A stretch of 64,000 bases of DNA from Streptomyces sp. NBC_00576 (GTDB taxonomy: Bacteria > Actinomycetota > Actinomycetes > Streptomycetales > Streptomycetaceae): NCBI RefSeq assembly GCF_036345175.1, contig NZ_CP107780.1, forward strand, positions 1,984,001 to 2,048,000. Reading direction: 5' to 3'. The notes under the pieces are model-generated. The model made no database searches and was not told the origin of the DNA. It worked only from the letters and a program-made list of their open reading frames with translations. The stretch's first letter is position 1. Each line of letters starts with the position of its first letter. The position numbers were made by a program, and so were the translations under genes. This document shows positions 63,008-64,000 of the stretch, one piece after another.

Positions 63008-63661
63008 ATGACCCGACCGCCGACCGCCGCCCAGCGACGCGTCATCGACGCCGCCGACCCCGTCACCGGACGGCTGCGGGGTACGGAGTACCAGCTCGCC
63101 GCGCTGGTGAAGCGCGGGCTCGCCTTCCGGCACCCGCGGCCACCGCACGACCATTTCCTGACGCCGACGGGCCATCGCGTGCGGGAGGAGCCCCAGCACA
63201 CGGAGACACAAGCCTCCGCCGACTCTGCCCCTGCTTCCGGGACCGCCGGTGTGTTCGCCGCGCGCGTGGGCGGCGAGGAGGAGATACCGGCCGCCGGGCC
63301 CGCCCGGACGCGTGAGGTGCACAGTGCCTGGCAGGGGCTGCTGGAGCTGCGTCGGATGACCAATACGGACGGGGCCATGGACCGTCCGTGCGGCTGGGAG
63401 CGTACGCATCTGGTGCAGGCCGCCGCGTTGGCGCTGGAGGCGGCCGGCCACCGCCCGGCGGACGGGGGCGGGGTCGGGGTCGGTGGTGGCTATCGGGTGC
63501 GGGCGACTCCGCAACCGGAGGCCGTCGCCGTGCGCGAGCCCGACGGAGACGCGCTGCGGGCCTGCGCGGCCACACTGGAGAAAGCGGGCTGGCAGGTCGG
63601 CGAGCACACCGAGCCGCGTACCGGCGCGCGCTATCTGCTGGCGTCACCCCGGCGGACGTAA
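63008..63661 (+). CDS. Hypothetical protein with two helix-turn-helix-like halves
   Basis: 217-aa protein I do not recognise. The N-terminal part (AAQRRVIDAADPVTGRLRGT, EYQLAALVKRGLAFRHPRPP) and the middle part (CGWERTHLVQAAALALEAAG) look helical. A low-complexity linker separates them and a Gly-rich turn follows. The ATG has GGAGAGGAG upstream, which supports translation. It stands between the HAD-like gene and a thioesterase gene. Confidence 0.6.
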   Translation: MTRPPTAAQRRVIDAADPVTGRLRGTEYQLAALVKRGLAFRHPRPPHDHFLTPTGHRVREEPQHTETQASADSAPASGTAGVFAARVGGEEEIPAAGPARTREVHSAWQGLLELRRMTNTDGAMDRPCGWERTHLVQAAALALEAAGHRPADGGGVGVGGGYRVRATPQPEAVAVREPDGDALRACAATLEKAGWQVGEHTEPRTGARYLLASPRRT

Positions 63662-63793
63662 CGGACCGATTCACGAAGGCAGTTGACGGCCGTGAGCAAC
63701 CGCTCAGTACGCTGGCACTCGCCTTGTTCGCCGCAGAACCGCTCTCGGTGAAGTCGAGCAGGCCTGAAGTCGAGCCGTCGTGAAGGGGAAGTC

Positions 63794-64000
63794 GTGGCCG
63801 AACCGTTTTCCGTGCCGGTGACCGTGCGCGGGTACGAGACCGATGTGCAGGGGCACGTCAACCAGAGCGTGTACGTCAACTACGCGGAGCACGCCCGCTG
63901 GTCCTTACTCCACGCGGCCGGGGTCAGCCAGGCCGGGCTGGTGGCGAAGGGCGTGGGTCCGGTGGCCCTGGAGACGACCATCCGGTACCAGCGGGAGTTG
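63794..64000 (+). CDS. Acyl-CoA thioesterase, 4HBT hot-dog family (partial)
   Basis: The first 69 codons of a YbgC/FadM-like thioesterase, cut by the window end. The active-site stretch YETDVQGHVNQSVYVNYAEH has the Asp (in place of the usual D-x-M-G-H-V-N pattern, here D-V-Q-G-H-V-N) and His-Val-Asn signature. A helix, ARWSLLHAAGV, follows. The GTG start has GAAGGGGAA upstream. It would hydrolyse acyl-CoA thioesters in the cytosol; chain specificity cannot be judged from this part. Confidence 0.85.
   Translation, partial: MAEPFSVPVTVRGYETDVQGHVNQSVYVNYAEHARWSLLHAAGVSQAGLVAKGVGPVALETTIRYQREL

Overview
The window is high-GC actinobacterial DNA and almost certainly comes from a Streptomyces chromosome. 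Signs of this are the strong G/C third-position bias, GTG starts, ATGA and TGATG gene overlaps, several leaderless genes with a TAnnnT box 6-8 nt before the start, an RNase Sa-type secreted ribonuclease, an allantoin/malate synthase regulon, and sugar ABC operons without their own ATPase. I saw no rRNA, tRNA or CRISPR array.

Layout. (1) 0-12.8 kb is a plant-glycan locus. A GH43/ricin arabinanase, two sugar permeases and a lipoprotein binding protein form a minus-strand operon. A LacI regulator, a cytosolic GH78 rhamnosidase and a secreted GH78 rhamnosidase run on the plus strand. LacI-type palindromes lie at both ends. (2) 12.8-21.5 kb holds a SulP transporter remnant and then a probable envelope-glycan cluster: SDR epimerase, OmpR-type two-component system, GT2 glycosyltransferase, DUF2064 protein, methyltransferase, small membrane protein, polytopic molybdoprotein and a polytopic GT-like protein. 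A tandem 11-bp-spaced motif recurs 37-38 bp from the TAnnnT boxes of these genes, which suggests one regulon. (3) 21.7-34.9 kb carries a YcnI-type copper protein with a His-rich membrane protein, a SWIM/SNF2 pair, a ROK kinase, a GntR regulator facing a Gfo/Idh dehydrogenase, and a NarL-type two-component system. (4) 34.9-38.9 kb holds the RNase Sa homologue, a GH29 fucosidase and a DHFR-like protein.

(5) 38.9-45.7 kb is the purine/allantoin module: allantoicase, allantoinase, an IclR-type AllR, a MocA-like nucleotidyltransferase and malate synthase. Three copies of TTCCAC-N5-GGAA mark the controlled promoters. (6) 45.7-54.2 kb is a scarred region: a Rdx/HipA-like pair, an integrase remnant, a macrolide-type glycosyltransferase fused in frame to the tail of a P450, a TlrC-like ABC-F protein, HflX and an IS982-type remnant. 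ABC-F and HflX act on ribosomes, and both have leaders with short upstream ORFs and hairpins that look like translation-sensing attenuators. (7) 54.2-64 kb holds a DUF1203 protein, a divergent pair of NIS siderophore synthetases, a VWA-domain surface-protein pair, an HxlR regulator with tandem operators facing an alanine-type aminotransferase, a HAD-like protein, an unknown protein and a thioesterase cut by the window end.

The two observations most worth follow-up are the two-component regulon motif of region 2 and the paired leader-controlled ribosome-protection genes of region 6. All functions are inferred from sequence features recognised by eye. No search was run.
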